DNA of 64,000 nt, taken from NCBI RefSeq assembly GCF_010183535.1, contig NC_071329.1, forward strand, positions 14,322,001-14,386,000, given 5' to 3'. Below the pieces are notes generated by a model. The model was not told where the DNA came from. It ran no database searches and saw only the letters and a program-made list of their open reading frames with translations. The DNA comes from Caenorhabditis remanei. Lineage: Eukaryota; Nematoda; Chromadorea; Rhabditida; Rhabditidae. The translations under genes were made by a program, and so were the position numbers. This document shows positions 11,688 through 21,900 of the stretch, piece after piece; position 1 is the stretch's first letter; the number at the start of each line of letters is the position of its first letter.

Positions 11688-13720
11688 ATGAATATCGACT
11701 TTTCAACACCTACCTGGCTAGTTTTTCATTATCATTTTGTGGGAACCTGCTCGTTTATTTTGAACTCTATTGTTCTTTATTTAGTAGTTTTTGTCAGCTC
11801 GAAGCTCGACAATTTTAGATATTATTTGTTGTGTTTTCAGGTGAAAACAAAAAAAAAACAAGAATCTGATCAAATATTCCAATGTTTTGAGTTTTAGATA
11901 CTTTGTATGCTAACCGATTTTTATTTGACCTTCCTTCTGCAACCAATTCCTTTATTCCCAATTATCGCAGGATTCTGTACAGGGGTTTTTGCGATCACTT
12001 TGAATATTTGGTGTCATTATTTGATGGTAAATCTTCAATCGAGTTTTGTTAGCGAAATCAAAGCCCGGCCCTGCCCGAAGGCCCGGGTGTTTTGACGCCA
12101 AAGTTCAAAATTCAAATTTTTTCGAATTTTTTTGCGAAAAAGTCAAGTTTTCGACTATCTGTTCACAAAATGTTTACATTTTCGATTGAAAATTGAAAAA
12201 ATTTCAAAAAAAATTTGGAAAAAAATGGGCATTTTTTGAAGCCGGGCTTTCGGGCCTTAACAAGTATGTAAATCTTCAAGGTCTTCAAGTCTCAAACTTC
12301 CATTTATTCCAGGGCATAATAATTCTCCTAATGGTATCTATGATGGAGTGTCTCACCCTATGTTTTGTCAGAAAACACCAGGGTATCGCCCAAATTATGC
12401 ATCGACATGTTATCAACCCTATCATTATATTCCTTATCACTTTATCAACAGCTTCCGGAACAATCTTGAGTCTAGTCACTTTTATGTTATCTGGACTGGG
12501 AAGAGATCAGCAGATAGAGTTTGTCAGGCAGGTACTTCGAGAAGATATAAATATTTATTTAATTTTTATTTTCAAGAATAAGGGGAAAAATAACCGAGGG
12601 AAGGAAAAAAAAGAAAATGACTAGATTAGGTGCGAGCAAATTATATGGGAATGAGTAAATGGGGAAGTACTATGCAAAGAGATACAAATTTTTGCAGTTT
12701 TCAGTTAAAATTGTCCAACTTTTTGAGGGTGTTACAGTATCATTGATTGTCCCACAAAGTAAATGATGTATAAATCATCTAAAAACAAAGATAGAACTTC
12801 AGTTTTCTAGCTGACGACTTTTTTGTACGGGCACCCCTTATAGTCATTTTAAGAAGATATGCACTATTTTGCACTGAAATTGGTCGATTTGAGGGAGAAA
12901 TTACTTTGTAAATATGTAACTTGCTAGGGAGTGTCCGTACAAAAAAGCTGTCAACTACAAAAATGTAGCTCTACTTTTGTTCTACATGATCCATTAAAAG
13001 TTTGTTTGGTGAGATAATCAGTGATACCGTAACACCCTCTCAAACTTGGAGAATTTCGACTGAAATTGGCCAAAGTTCGTATCTTTTTGCACAGTACTGT
13101 CGAATCCTGGATATTAAAAAAAAGTTTTCAGAACTATCCATTCTACTACACCGAGTTCTCCAGCCTACTAAATTTTGCTATCTACGAATTCAATTTTATT
13201 TTCAAACTCATCGCAGTTGGTTGTTTTATAGCTGTTACTCTCTTCGCTATATTCTTTTCTTTTTTGATCATCGACATATTCACTTTACTAGCAGGAGTTC
13301 GTAGGAAGATATCTGCTAAAAACTTCCAACGACACCGAGCAGCCGTCATCAGTCTAGTGGCTCAATTAGCCACGTCATCGATGTGTCTTCTGCCTCCAGT
13401 TGGATTAGTTATAGCGATTATTAGTCATTATGAGCATTCTCAGAGTAAGCTGTCACTAAAAAAAAGTAACTTATTTCTATTTTTCAGTTGTCGTCCGTAT
13501 TCTCCTCGCAATTTTCGCCCTCCATTCCACTGTCAATGCATCAGTTTTGATTCTGACTACCCCATCTTATAGGGGATTTATAAAAAGGTGGCAGAACGAG
13601 AAATGAGTATTTAAAACAAAAACACATCTATTATTTTTCAGGATATTCATTCGAGAAAAAACGCGAAGCACTGACTCAGTATGGATGTCTGCGGGTGTAC
13701 ATTCGATGGTTAGGAACTGA
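11688..13720 (+). CDS. sri-type chemoreceptor, copy 4
   Basis: Exons are 11688-11840, 11898-12026, 12313-12531, 13132-13444, 13488-13587 and 13642-13720, giving 330 residues, the usual sri length. All phases close. Motifs are STPTWLVFHYH, LQPIPLFPIIAGFCTG, CFVRKHQGIA and PSYRGFIKR, with a basic C-terminal tail. It is more diverged from copies 2 and 3 and has two extra introns in the last part of the gene. Introns 2 and 3 have been enlarged by repeats R4 (12056-12268) and R3 (12693-13105). It appears intact. Confidence 0.85.
12056..12268. repeat. Repeat R4 copy in sri copy 4 intron 2
   Basis: It starts with a GGCCCTGCCCGAAGGCCCGG-type word and ends GCCGGGCTTTCGGGCCTTAA, with an AT-rich middle containing TTCAAAATTCAAATTTTTT. 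The same layout recurs near 39455, 41595, 59015 and 59725. Confidence 0.55.
12693..13105. repeat. Fold-back repeat R3 in sri copy 4 intron 3
   Basis: Long inverted-repeat element. The words CAACTTTTTGAGGGTGTTAC and GTACAAAAAAGCTGTCAACT appear with their complements on the other arm. Further copies are at 19390 and 53556. Confidence 0.65.
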
Positions 13721-14217
13721 TTTATTTGAAAATAAAAAATAACGATTTTTGAAACAAGTTGAGCATTGTAAATATAGTTGGAAGTTATCCCGTAATTAGA
13801 CATCAGCATGGAAATCGCATCAGTTATTTTCTGCGGACGAAAGGAGCCATCCGTATCCTTCGCATGTCATAAACTGGAGGTCCACCGATAAGAACATCAG
13901 AATATGTTGGAATATGAAACATATTGTTACTTCGGAATAATAATAATCAGTAGACAATCCTTCTCCTTTTTATACCACATTCAAACAGGTGAAACAAAAA
14001 ATTTCCGCATTCAAGTGCAAGTTCTACGTTTTCGTCTAATTTTAATATTCTGACGGTTTATTCATTCTAAAATCGAAAAACATGTGCAATGTTGGAAACT
14101 GAATCACAATCAGCTTTCTGAAATTACCTCTACGACAAAACAATTTTTAAGCAGGTGGTGTTCTACTATATTTTTGTTCTCTGTCTCAAGTAGAAAAACC
14201 GAAAAGAAAAAAGTTTC
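13721..14217. other. Spacer, nothing recognised
   Basis: AT-rich 3-prime flank of sri copy 4. No coding exon or RNA gene supported. Confidence 0.4.
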
Positions 14218-14220
14218 GGT

Positions 14221-14290
14221 GCCTCATGCTGGAATCGAACCAGCGACGTTCTGTTTACTAAACAGACGCTCTGCCACTGAGCCACACAGG
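14221..14290 (-). tRNA. tRNA-Thr(AGU)-like relic
   Basis: The minus strand has a D arm (GCTCAGTGGCAGAGC), an anticodon arm TCTGT-TTAGTAA-ACAGA with anticodon AGT, and a T arm GCTGG-TTCGATT-CCAGC. The 3-prime acceptor strand is ATGAGGC. The 5-prime acceptor strand reads CCTGTG and pairs at only three positions, so the cloverleaf is broken. It is likely a tRNA pseudogene or tRNA-derived repeat; the internal promoter boxes look intact. The damaged side abuts the left end of a repeat element that begins CACAGGTAGT. Confidence 0.6.
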
Positions 14291-14420
14291 TAGTTGGCGT
14301 GCGGACCGCATGCGGATTCAGTCCCATTTTCCGTCCGTATAGAGTCCGCGGCGGAAAATTAGTCCGCTGCGTACTGTATATGGACGCAGTGTGGACTTCG
14401 GGAAAAGAGGAGGAGGTGGG
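14283..14420. repeat. GC-rich subterminal end of a composite element (left)
   Basis: CACAGGTAGT is followed by many CGGAC and GTCCGC words, strikingly GC-rich against the surroundings. An inverted relative ending ACTACCTGTG lies at 18680-18815. The pair may be the two ends of an element enclosing the 14.97-18.53 kb transposon. Confidence 0.4.
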
Positions 14421-14966
14421 AGGCAGGCGTCCGTCGTCTCTCGGACTACTCTCGAATAATGATAATTTTTTATCATTTACGAAGCTTTTACATTTCTTTT
14501 CCTATTTTTCGAAAGTTTCGTCTTTCTTCATGTTTTTTATATTGAAATTTTTCTTAATTAATTTTAGTCGTGAAAAGTTCTCGTATTTCACTGTGAATGA
14601 TCAAACAATTATTGTGTTTTCAGTCTGTCCGATGACCCCAGAAAGAGAAACAGCGGCGACAGCTGAAATGAGATCAATTCATCTATTTCCTTAAAGGGAT
14701 GTGATAATATTCAATATTCTTGTTTCAAAATATAAATTTTCAGGATGAAAATTCGATAAAGTGAGGAACAACTACTTCGAAATTTTGACATGTGCTTGTT
14801 CGAAGGAAAGAAGAGTTATTTTTAAAAGTAAGTCAACTGAATTATTCCATTTTTTTCAGAAAAATATTGATTTTTTTCAGAATTTCGAAGCGAAGCGAAG
14901 TCAACGACAGGAAAGTTTTCAAGGACACGACTGCCGGACAGAATTATTATTTTTAATTAGTTACTG

Positions 14967-15138
14967 CTCAGGCAACTCAATATTAATATAATTAGACGCG
15001 GCATAAGTCAGATTAGCTTGAATATTGGCATGATTAGATTAGTGCCGCGTCTAATTAGATTGATGATCCGTCTTGTTAGATTAATGCGGCGTCTCATTAG
15101 ATTAGCGTGAAATCTTGTGTAACTTGTGATAACATTTG
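14967..15138. repeat. Left terminal region of TIR transposon
   Basis: Terminal inverted repeat plus about 150 bases of AT-rich subterminal repeats. It is closely repeated in direct orientation at 17777-17932. Confidence 0.6.
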
Positions 15139-15263
15139 AAAATTTAGCTTGAAAAAGTCGATAAAAAATAATGTTTATCTAAGTTACCGGTGAAAAGGAA
15201 GAAAAAGAAACAACAATACTTCAACAATTTTTAGATAAATGAGAAAAATGAATAGTCGGAGCA

Positions 15264-16613
15264 TCATTCTTCAGGTGTCCCAGAAGAAATATGTTTGCGC
15301 TTTCTTCTGCCGGTTTTAGCGTCACTTCGTGCTTGATTACTGAAATCGTGGCTGTTTCGTATGGAAGGAGAGGGAATACCGACTTACAAGAGATTGGTGA
15401 TATGAAGTTTGAAGAACAAGGAAATGTTTAACTGAACGGTGCTGTCCTTAGTGCAGTTCAAATTAACGCAATTGACAATAAGTGCTGAAAATTAGAAATG
15501 TGACACTGTAAAGAATTGGGAATCTTACGGATAGGAAGGTTCAAGAAACGAGTGGGCAGTGAAAGTTGGGGAGGCTTTGGCTTTTCACTCGTTGAATACA
15601 ATACTCTGTCCTCCAACGACATGATCTGGAAAATGTCGATGCTATGTGAGAAATGTATGAGTTTTGATGAATACCTCTGAAATCCATGCGTTGGCAAGAC
15701 ATTGTACGACAGAACGCAGAGTGCCGGATTGGGCGGTAACCGAAGCAAATGCTCGGTTCGATGAAATAAATTCTAAAATTGTACAGTTCAGTATAACGCA
15801 ACACTGCGCACGACATATCCACCTGTGCCATTGAGAGACTCCACTTCCACATGTTCTTGAGTCAAGAACGAAGACGGGTCGAGAGTAGCGAGGATTTCGG
15901 CCTGAAATGTATAAATGTAACCGTAGAAATGGCATTATTGACTGTACTGTAGACTCTGAAGGCTTTTTGGGAGTGAACTTTTGATGTTGTAATTCCATCT
16001 GAAAACGAACACTTGCTTTAGTCGGTTGTTTCATGCCTACCATTTCCATCAGTCCTTTCATTCCCAAAGCCAATGTTTTGCAATCACTGAAATCCCCGTT
16101 ATTGGCGATATAGTTGACTGTATCATAGTTGAATGAAAGACGGGGGAACATGGAATTATATAATTGTCTCTGAAGCAATGATTATTACGCTTGTAATTTT
16201 AGAATTCACCATACACGGTAAGTCGGAAGTTGCTCCATTGGAAAATGCATCAGTTTCTCGCCAATCTCAAAAGGACATATAGCTTTCTGAAACGTTATAG
16301 TGGAATATTAATGATGTATTTTGTTACAAACCGGTTTCATTGATTTCTCGATTTGCTGATTATTATCGAACAGTTGAGTGCCAAATAAGTCTTCTTCTGA
16401 ATCGAATCCACTCTGGTTAAGGTGGAGTTCATCTGTGGCAATTTCTTCTTTTATGGTTTCTCCGTGTTCTGTAACCATAGTTTCGCATGGAGCCTTTCGG
16501 AAAGTGACATTCTTTGCTGGTCTCTTAGGAGTTAATCGAGCAATCGGGGTATGGAAAGCTGCTTCTTTTTTCTTGGAGTTCTCCTTGATCAATTTGTCCA
16601 AAAAAGAGGACAT
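15264..16613 (-). CDS. Unknown probable nuclear protein inside the transposon
   Basis: Minus-strand exons are 16613-16332, 16286-16215, 16169-15948, 15901-15805, 15772-15675, 15625-15529, 15484-15388 and 15339-15264, giving 346 residues. Every phase closes, and most splice sites are good (GTACAG, GTAAGA, GTAAGT; TTTCAG). The N terminus (MSSFLDKLIKENSKKK) is Lys-rich with Thr-Pro sites and a KNVTF segment that matches the PP1-docking RVxF pattern. The C terminus has a basic cluster, KTGRRKRKH, that looks like a nuclear localisation signal. The middle is not recognised. The gene lies between terminal inverted repeats of a DNA transposon, so it is either captured host cargo or an element protein. 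Most single-frame views of this region show only fragments. Confidence 0.55.
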
Positions 16614-16693
16614 CTTTGAATCTAAATATGTTATTAGAGGAAGGGATGCAAGGCAACTTTTTAAATATAACAGTTGTTGGAAACATTGAAGCA

Positions 16694-17327
16694 TTAAAGG
16701 TGGACTAAACTCAACTCTGATATTTTCATAGAATAATGTATGAGTACCGGTGAGTTCATTTTCATATCGAAAAAATTTTAAAAATCGGTCTGGAACCCGC
16801 TGAGAGCGATCGCCGGTGAGTTTGGGCATTTCGGTGGCTGGTGAAAATTGGCGGTATGGCTCAGAAATTCGAGTTCAGTCGTATGTTCATTTGTTCATTT
16901 CCGTGAGTTCATCATCTTATTTCAAGAATTTTTCAATTCGGTTCATTCCCCGCGGAGAACGAGCGGCAAAACAGTTTGGGCATTTCTGTGGGCGTGGAAC
17001 ATTCTAGAACTTTTTCGAAAATGTTGTTTTTTTCGAGTTTTCTTCGTTTTTTCTAACATTTTTGTAATAATTCTATCAATTTTTGCCGTTTACTTTCGAA
17101 ATTATTGAAAGAAAACAACAAAAATGACCGAAAATAGCGTTAAAATTTGAAAAATTCAACATGGCCGAAGTCGAATTTCTAGGCCACCGAAATGCCCAAA
17201 CTCACCGGCGATCGCTCTCAGCGGGTTCCAGACCGATTTTTAAAATTTTTTCGATATGAAAATGAACTCACCGGTACTCATACATTATTCTATGAAAATA
17301 TCGGAGTTGAGTTTAGTCCACCTTTAA
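16694..17327. mobile_element. TTAA-flanked palindromic MITE (piggyBac-like ends)
   Basis: The arms of about 140 bases are inverted copies: TTAAAGGTGGACTAAACTCA begins at 16694 and its complement ends at 17327. TTAA at both ends fits a piggyBac-type target duplication, but it could also be part of the repeat. It lies just upstream of the start codon of the gene at 15264-16613. Confidence 0.6.
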
Positions 17328-17346
17328 AAGCATAACAGCATGAATA

Positions 17347-17785
17347 TTATGATAACATTGGACGAAGAGAAAATGGAAGTACAATAAATGTTTTCGAGTT
17401 CTCTACTAGGAGAGCATGTCCAAGAAGCGTTTTCGGAGAAGCGACGATGACATCACTACACCCGTAAACAACTGCACCATACATAGGATGGCAGAAAACG
17501 CTTAAAATTTGTTGGCATAAATTAGTTGAAATTCCAGAAGAAACAAGTCTTTCTGCGAGATTTCTCATGTGTGAATTGGAAATTATGAATGGAGCAATTA
17601 AAACTCTTGAGTTGGACAGGTTCTCTTTACACAAAAATCCTCGAATACGTCCATATTTTGTTTGTTCATCCCACAAAAACGTGACATTTGTGTCGTCCGA
17701 AAATGACGACTTATTTGCGGAATAGCGAATCCCATTTATATACATCGGATCTTGGTAGAAATCGTCTTTATCCTCGGGCAACTCA
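17347..17785 (-). pseudogene. Truncated coding exon of unknown family
   Basis: The minus-strand frame of about 145 codons has coding-like composition (FSDDTNVTFLWDEQ, GRIRGFLCKENL, then a FCHPMYGAVVYG region) and ends with TAA after RPMLS. At its upstream side it runs directly into the second transposon end at 17777, so the 5-prime part has been cut away or replaced. It could be the end of a transposon protein or of a host gene; I do not recognise it. Confidence 0.4.
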
Positions 17786-17932
17786 ATATTAATCTAATTA
17801 GACGCGGCATAATTGGCATGATTAGATTAGTGCCGCGTCTAATTAGATTAATGAACCGTCTTGTTAGATTAATGCGGCGTCTCATTAGATTAGCGTCAAA
17901 TCTTGTGTAACTTGTGATAACATTTGAAAATT

Positions 17933-18455
17933 CTTTAGGTAAAAAAGAAATAGTAAATTTTTTCAAATAAAAACAAGAGTTCTTACAATCGAAATGTACA
18001 GAAAAAATAACAGAAAATAAAAGTTAGAAATTAGAAGGAAATCCATTGTAAATGGAAAAAATCCACGTTGTCCTCTGTCCGAGTGCTGTCCATTGTCGTC
18101 CACTCAGCGAATTTAGCTGTAAAATGAACGAAATTATCAAAAACTGTTTAATTCTTTATTTCATCGCAACGTTGACTTTTCTTCCAAACCAGATGGAAGT
18201 TGTGGAAGACTGAAGACGACAATTGAAGACTTGACGAGCCATAGAAACCGAAAAATACAATTTTCAAAAACGGAAAATAGTGAAAAAGCCAGTATAACCG
18301 CAAACGAAATCAGTTTGCCATCATTTTCATGTTTCCGAACCATAAATAAAGAATTAAAACTTAGAAAAAAACTGTAAAACAAAAATCCGCAGAAAATTTG
18401 AGCGTGTTGTACTGACTTATTCTTGGATCCCGGCGCGATCGAAGTTTGCGCAAGC
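17933..18455. other. Transposon interior, no supported gene
   Basis: Interior of the 17777-18530 unit. A 98-codon minus frame at 18161-18457 is hydrophobic but has no start, splice or family support. Confidence 0.35.
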
Positions 18456-18679
18456 AAAATCCACTAATCTAATTAGATTGCGATTAGATTGATGCGGTTG
18501 TAGGATTAGACTAATATTGAGTTGCCTGAGTGCTTTTCTTATTTTTGCTATCTTTTTTTTATTTTCATTATTTGTAATGTTCCTTCTATCTTTCTTTTAA
18601 TAAAATAGTAATTGTATCTCCATTCTTCTTTGTTAAATGACGATCTCATCCGGAAAACAAAGTAGGGAAAGGGCTGGCA

Positions 18680-18815
18680 GTGCGAGCGACTACGTCCGCG
18701 CGTGGACTCAAAACGGACCGTATACGGACCACATACAATCCTATGCGAATTCGTGCTGAGTCCACGCGCGGCCCATATATCGCCCATATTGCGTCCGTAG
18801 CGGACTACCTGTGCA
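18680..18815. repeat. GC-rich subterminal end of a composite element (right)
   Basis: CGGAC-rich sequence ending CGGACTACCTGTG, inverted relative to 14283-14420. The similarity is clear at the end and looser inside. Confidence 0.4.
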
Positions 18816-18931
18816 AAGAGGCGGACGGCGCCACTAGCCTAAAATGCGTCGATAAAAGCGATGGGGTGCTACGTTTTGGGTCAAAGTTATTGTGGACAAT
18901 TTATTTCAATTTCTCTTATATTATTTACAAC

Positions 18932-21900
18932 TCAGAATAATTTACATTTAGTCTCCAGATTCATTTTAGAATTCTTCGAGCATTGGAATGCCTCAAAAAA
19001 TTCTGGAATATTCTGAACTACTCCATTCACTCGATAACGAGGTGTTGGATGCGGACGATTTTTTAAGTGTTCAGGGCGGAAGTTCGGGTCGGACACGTCA
19101 CATTGTCTCTGAAAATGATAGTTGGGGATTATTGTAGGTTGAAAAAAAACTAACAAACGCATAATTATAGAAAAACATTTGTTCTCCAGTGGCGTCATCG
19201 AAGCCTGGGAGCTTGACCGTTTCTCTCTTCTGAGCCTTCTTGAATGCTCTAAAAGCAGCACGGATACCCATATGATCACCGATTATTTCATAACGGGATA
19301 CGGTTCCATTCATCTGGAAAATTTCATATTTTCTTAAGTTTTGATTTATATATTTTTAAATTTAATTTATTGTAAAAGGGTCATGCCACTTACAGTGCCG
19401 TGCAGTAAGGTATAAAATTTGACTTTTTCCAGTTGAAAATGACCAAGTTTGAGAGGGTGTTACGGTATCACCGATTGTCCCTCCACAAAAAATTTTAATG
19501 GTTCATATACAACAAAGATAGAGCTTCATTTTTGTAGTTGACAACTTTTTTGTACGGACGCTCCCTAGACAGTTATAGTCATTTTAAGACGTCGCACTAT
19601 TTTGCACTGAAATGGCGCGACTTGAAAGAGAAATTACTTGTCGATATGTAACTTGCCAAGGAGTGTCCGTACAAAAATGTTGTCAACTACAAAAATGAAG
19701 CTCTACCTTGGTTCTGTATGGTTTATACGTAATTTCTTTTGTCATGAAACATCATAATTTCAAACTCACGAAAAAGTCATATCCGGGCTCTTTGTAGTTC
19801 GAGTACTGGTCTCTCAAGCATTTCTCTTGTTTCTCATACTCAATATTCGATGAATTTGTGTCCGTAATCCAGTACTTGTGTTCAATTCCACGTTCATCGA
19901 GTCTTCGATGAAAATGATCAAAAGCATGACCAATTTCGTGTCCAACAACATACGCCAAGTGCCCGTAATTACTGTAGAAGGGGAAACTCACGTCGATCCA
20001 TGGGTAGATCATATATGGAAAACTTACTTCTGGAAAATCACTCATCTCCTAGGAGTTCATCGACAGAAACTTACCAAAATTATTTCCATAAGAATTATAA
20101 GATGCATATAATGAAAACATTTTCAAGTGGACCGGATTCAATGGGGTGTTTTGTACAATGTGCTCAACGAGTTGCTCGGTTCGATGTCTCCAAAGTTTCG
20201 TGTAGACTTGGTATGGAGTATCCGTCTCCTCGAAGTTCAGCTGGAAATCATCTTCGACAATAAAGTTTTAATGACCAGATTCGGTCCAAAGAGTTTCCAG
20301 TCAAAATGGTTTTCATCATAACTTTATACGTTTTAATCAAATCGCCGAAATGTTTATACTATTAGAAAGCCCGTGTTTTTCTCTATCAATACATACTGAT
20401 TTCATGTAAATTATCTTAAAAATAAACGTTAAATGAACATTACTATGAGAAAGCCGTACCGTTTCATACATCTTCTCCAACAATGGCTGGCTTTTGAGAT
20501 ATTCCGGATACCCGAATCTGGCACTGATTCCTTTCAATTTCTTCTTCAGGAAACTTCTGATTTCAGGTTCCAAATACTGATTTTCATTGAATATTCCCTC
20601 ATACTCTTCTTTAAGTTCATTCAAGAATCTTTCCATCATTTTCAAGTTTTCCATATCGTATTCGGATTGTTCGATGAATATATTCATGGATGGAATTGGG
20701 AAGAAATTGAACATTAACTAAAAAAAATTACTCATTGAAAGTCTAGATACAGTACTGCTCGCTTATCAACGTTGGCTGTTTTCAGTGGAAAATGACCAAC
20801 TTTGACAGTGTATTTCGGTGCCATCTGATTTTCTGACAAATTTTACTTTGAATGAGTTGAACAGAGCAAAAATAGCACATCTCTTTTATAGTTGACCATT
20901 TTTTTTGGGACACTACCATGAAAGTTACAGGTTGTTAAAGTGAACGCACTGAAATTAGTCTGCTTCATGGAGAAATTACTTTGATTATCTGTAACTTTCG
21001 TAGTAGTACTCCTACAAAAAAAATGGTCAACTACAAAAATGATGTGCTATTTTTGCTCTTTTCAACTCATACAAAGTGAAATTAATCGGTCAATCAGGTG
21101 AGACCAAGATACACTGTCAAAGTTGGACAGTTTCAACTGAAAACGGCCAAAGTTCGTATCTTTTTGCAAAGTACTGTATGTAAAAACTCACTGTGGAGCA
21201 AAAATTCTGCAAACTGCCTTTTTTGTAATATTTGCCCTGTTTTGGGAGATCCTTGTCGTAATAATAGAGAGCAACATCAATGATTTGACGAATTACGATG
21301 TAGTTGGCAAGCGTTTTCTTCGGAGTTTTCGTAGCGATTCGGGCGAGCTGAAAGAACAAGATTACCCGGGACCATTTATAGTCTGTTAGCTCTTCTTACC
21401 TTCCTCTCCTCGCCAAAAAAGTATTCACCACCTCCATGGACTCGAATCTTCTTTATAAAGTCCTCCTTCATCTCCTCACTTGTCGCTTCTCTTGGCAATG
21501 CTCTCATTATTTTGAACCAATCAATTTCCGGAACCATCTTTGCCAATTCACTCAAATTTCTAGTTTTTGACATGTCATCGGTGTCGATTCTAATGTTGGA
21601 ATAGTCACCGAGCTGAAACTGTTTTGACACTGAAATTCAACTTGAGAAAACTCACTTTTACGAAACTGGCTTCCAAACCCACAATCTCTTCATACGCTTT
21701 ACTGAACTCAATTCTGTTCAATGTTCGATTTTCTAGCTGCAGTAATCGTTCCAGAATCTAGAAACAATAAAAAATACATCTCAGATATTTTTAAGTTTTG
21801 ACTCACAAAAGCCACGGACTCCTTATAAAACGATATATTGAATGCAATGGAATCAACAAAATGAGGGCCTGGTCCGAGGAAAAGGAGGGATACAATCTGA

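Larger units (their letters stand above)
14967..18530. mobile_element. Composite TIR DNA transposon carrying a spliced gene
   Basis: The left end (14967) reads CTCAGGCAACTCAATATTA and the right end (18530) carries its complement. Inside each end are words of the form TAATTAGACGCGG and AGATTAATGCGGCGTC. A second left-type end in the same orientation lies at 17777-17932. The structure is therefore either one element with an internal duplicated end or two nested elements, 17777-18530 being a 754-bp non-autonomous unit. Between the ends lie the unknown eight-exon gene 15264-16613, an exon remnant at 17347-17785 and a TTAA-flanked palindrome. No transposase was recognised. Confidence 0.55.

Noticed and set aside
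14299..14694. 131-codon plus open frame
   Set aside because: Lies in the GC-rich repeat end and a T-rich tract; composition is not protein-like.
16308..16829. 173-codon minus open frame taken as a single exon
   Set aside because: Its first third is translation of the palindromic MITE; the real exon begins at the ATG at 16613.
18161..18457. 98-codon hydrophobic minus frame
   Set aside because: No supported start or splice sites; lies inside a non-autonomous transposon.
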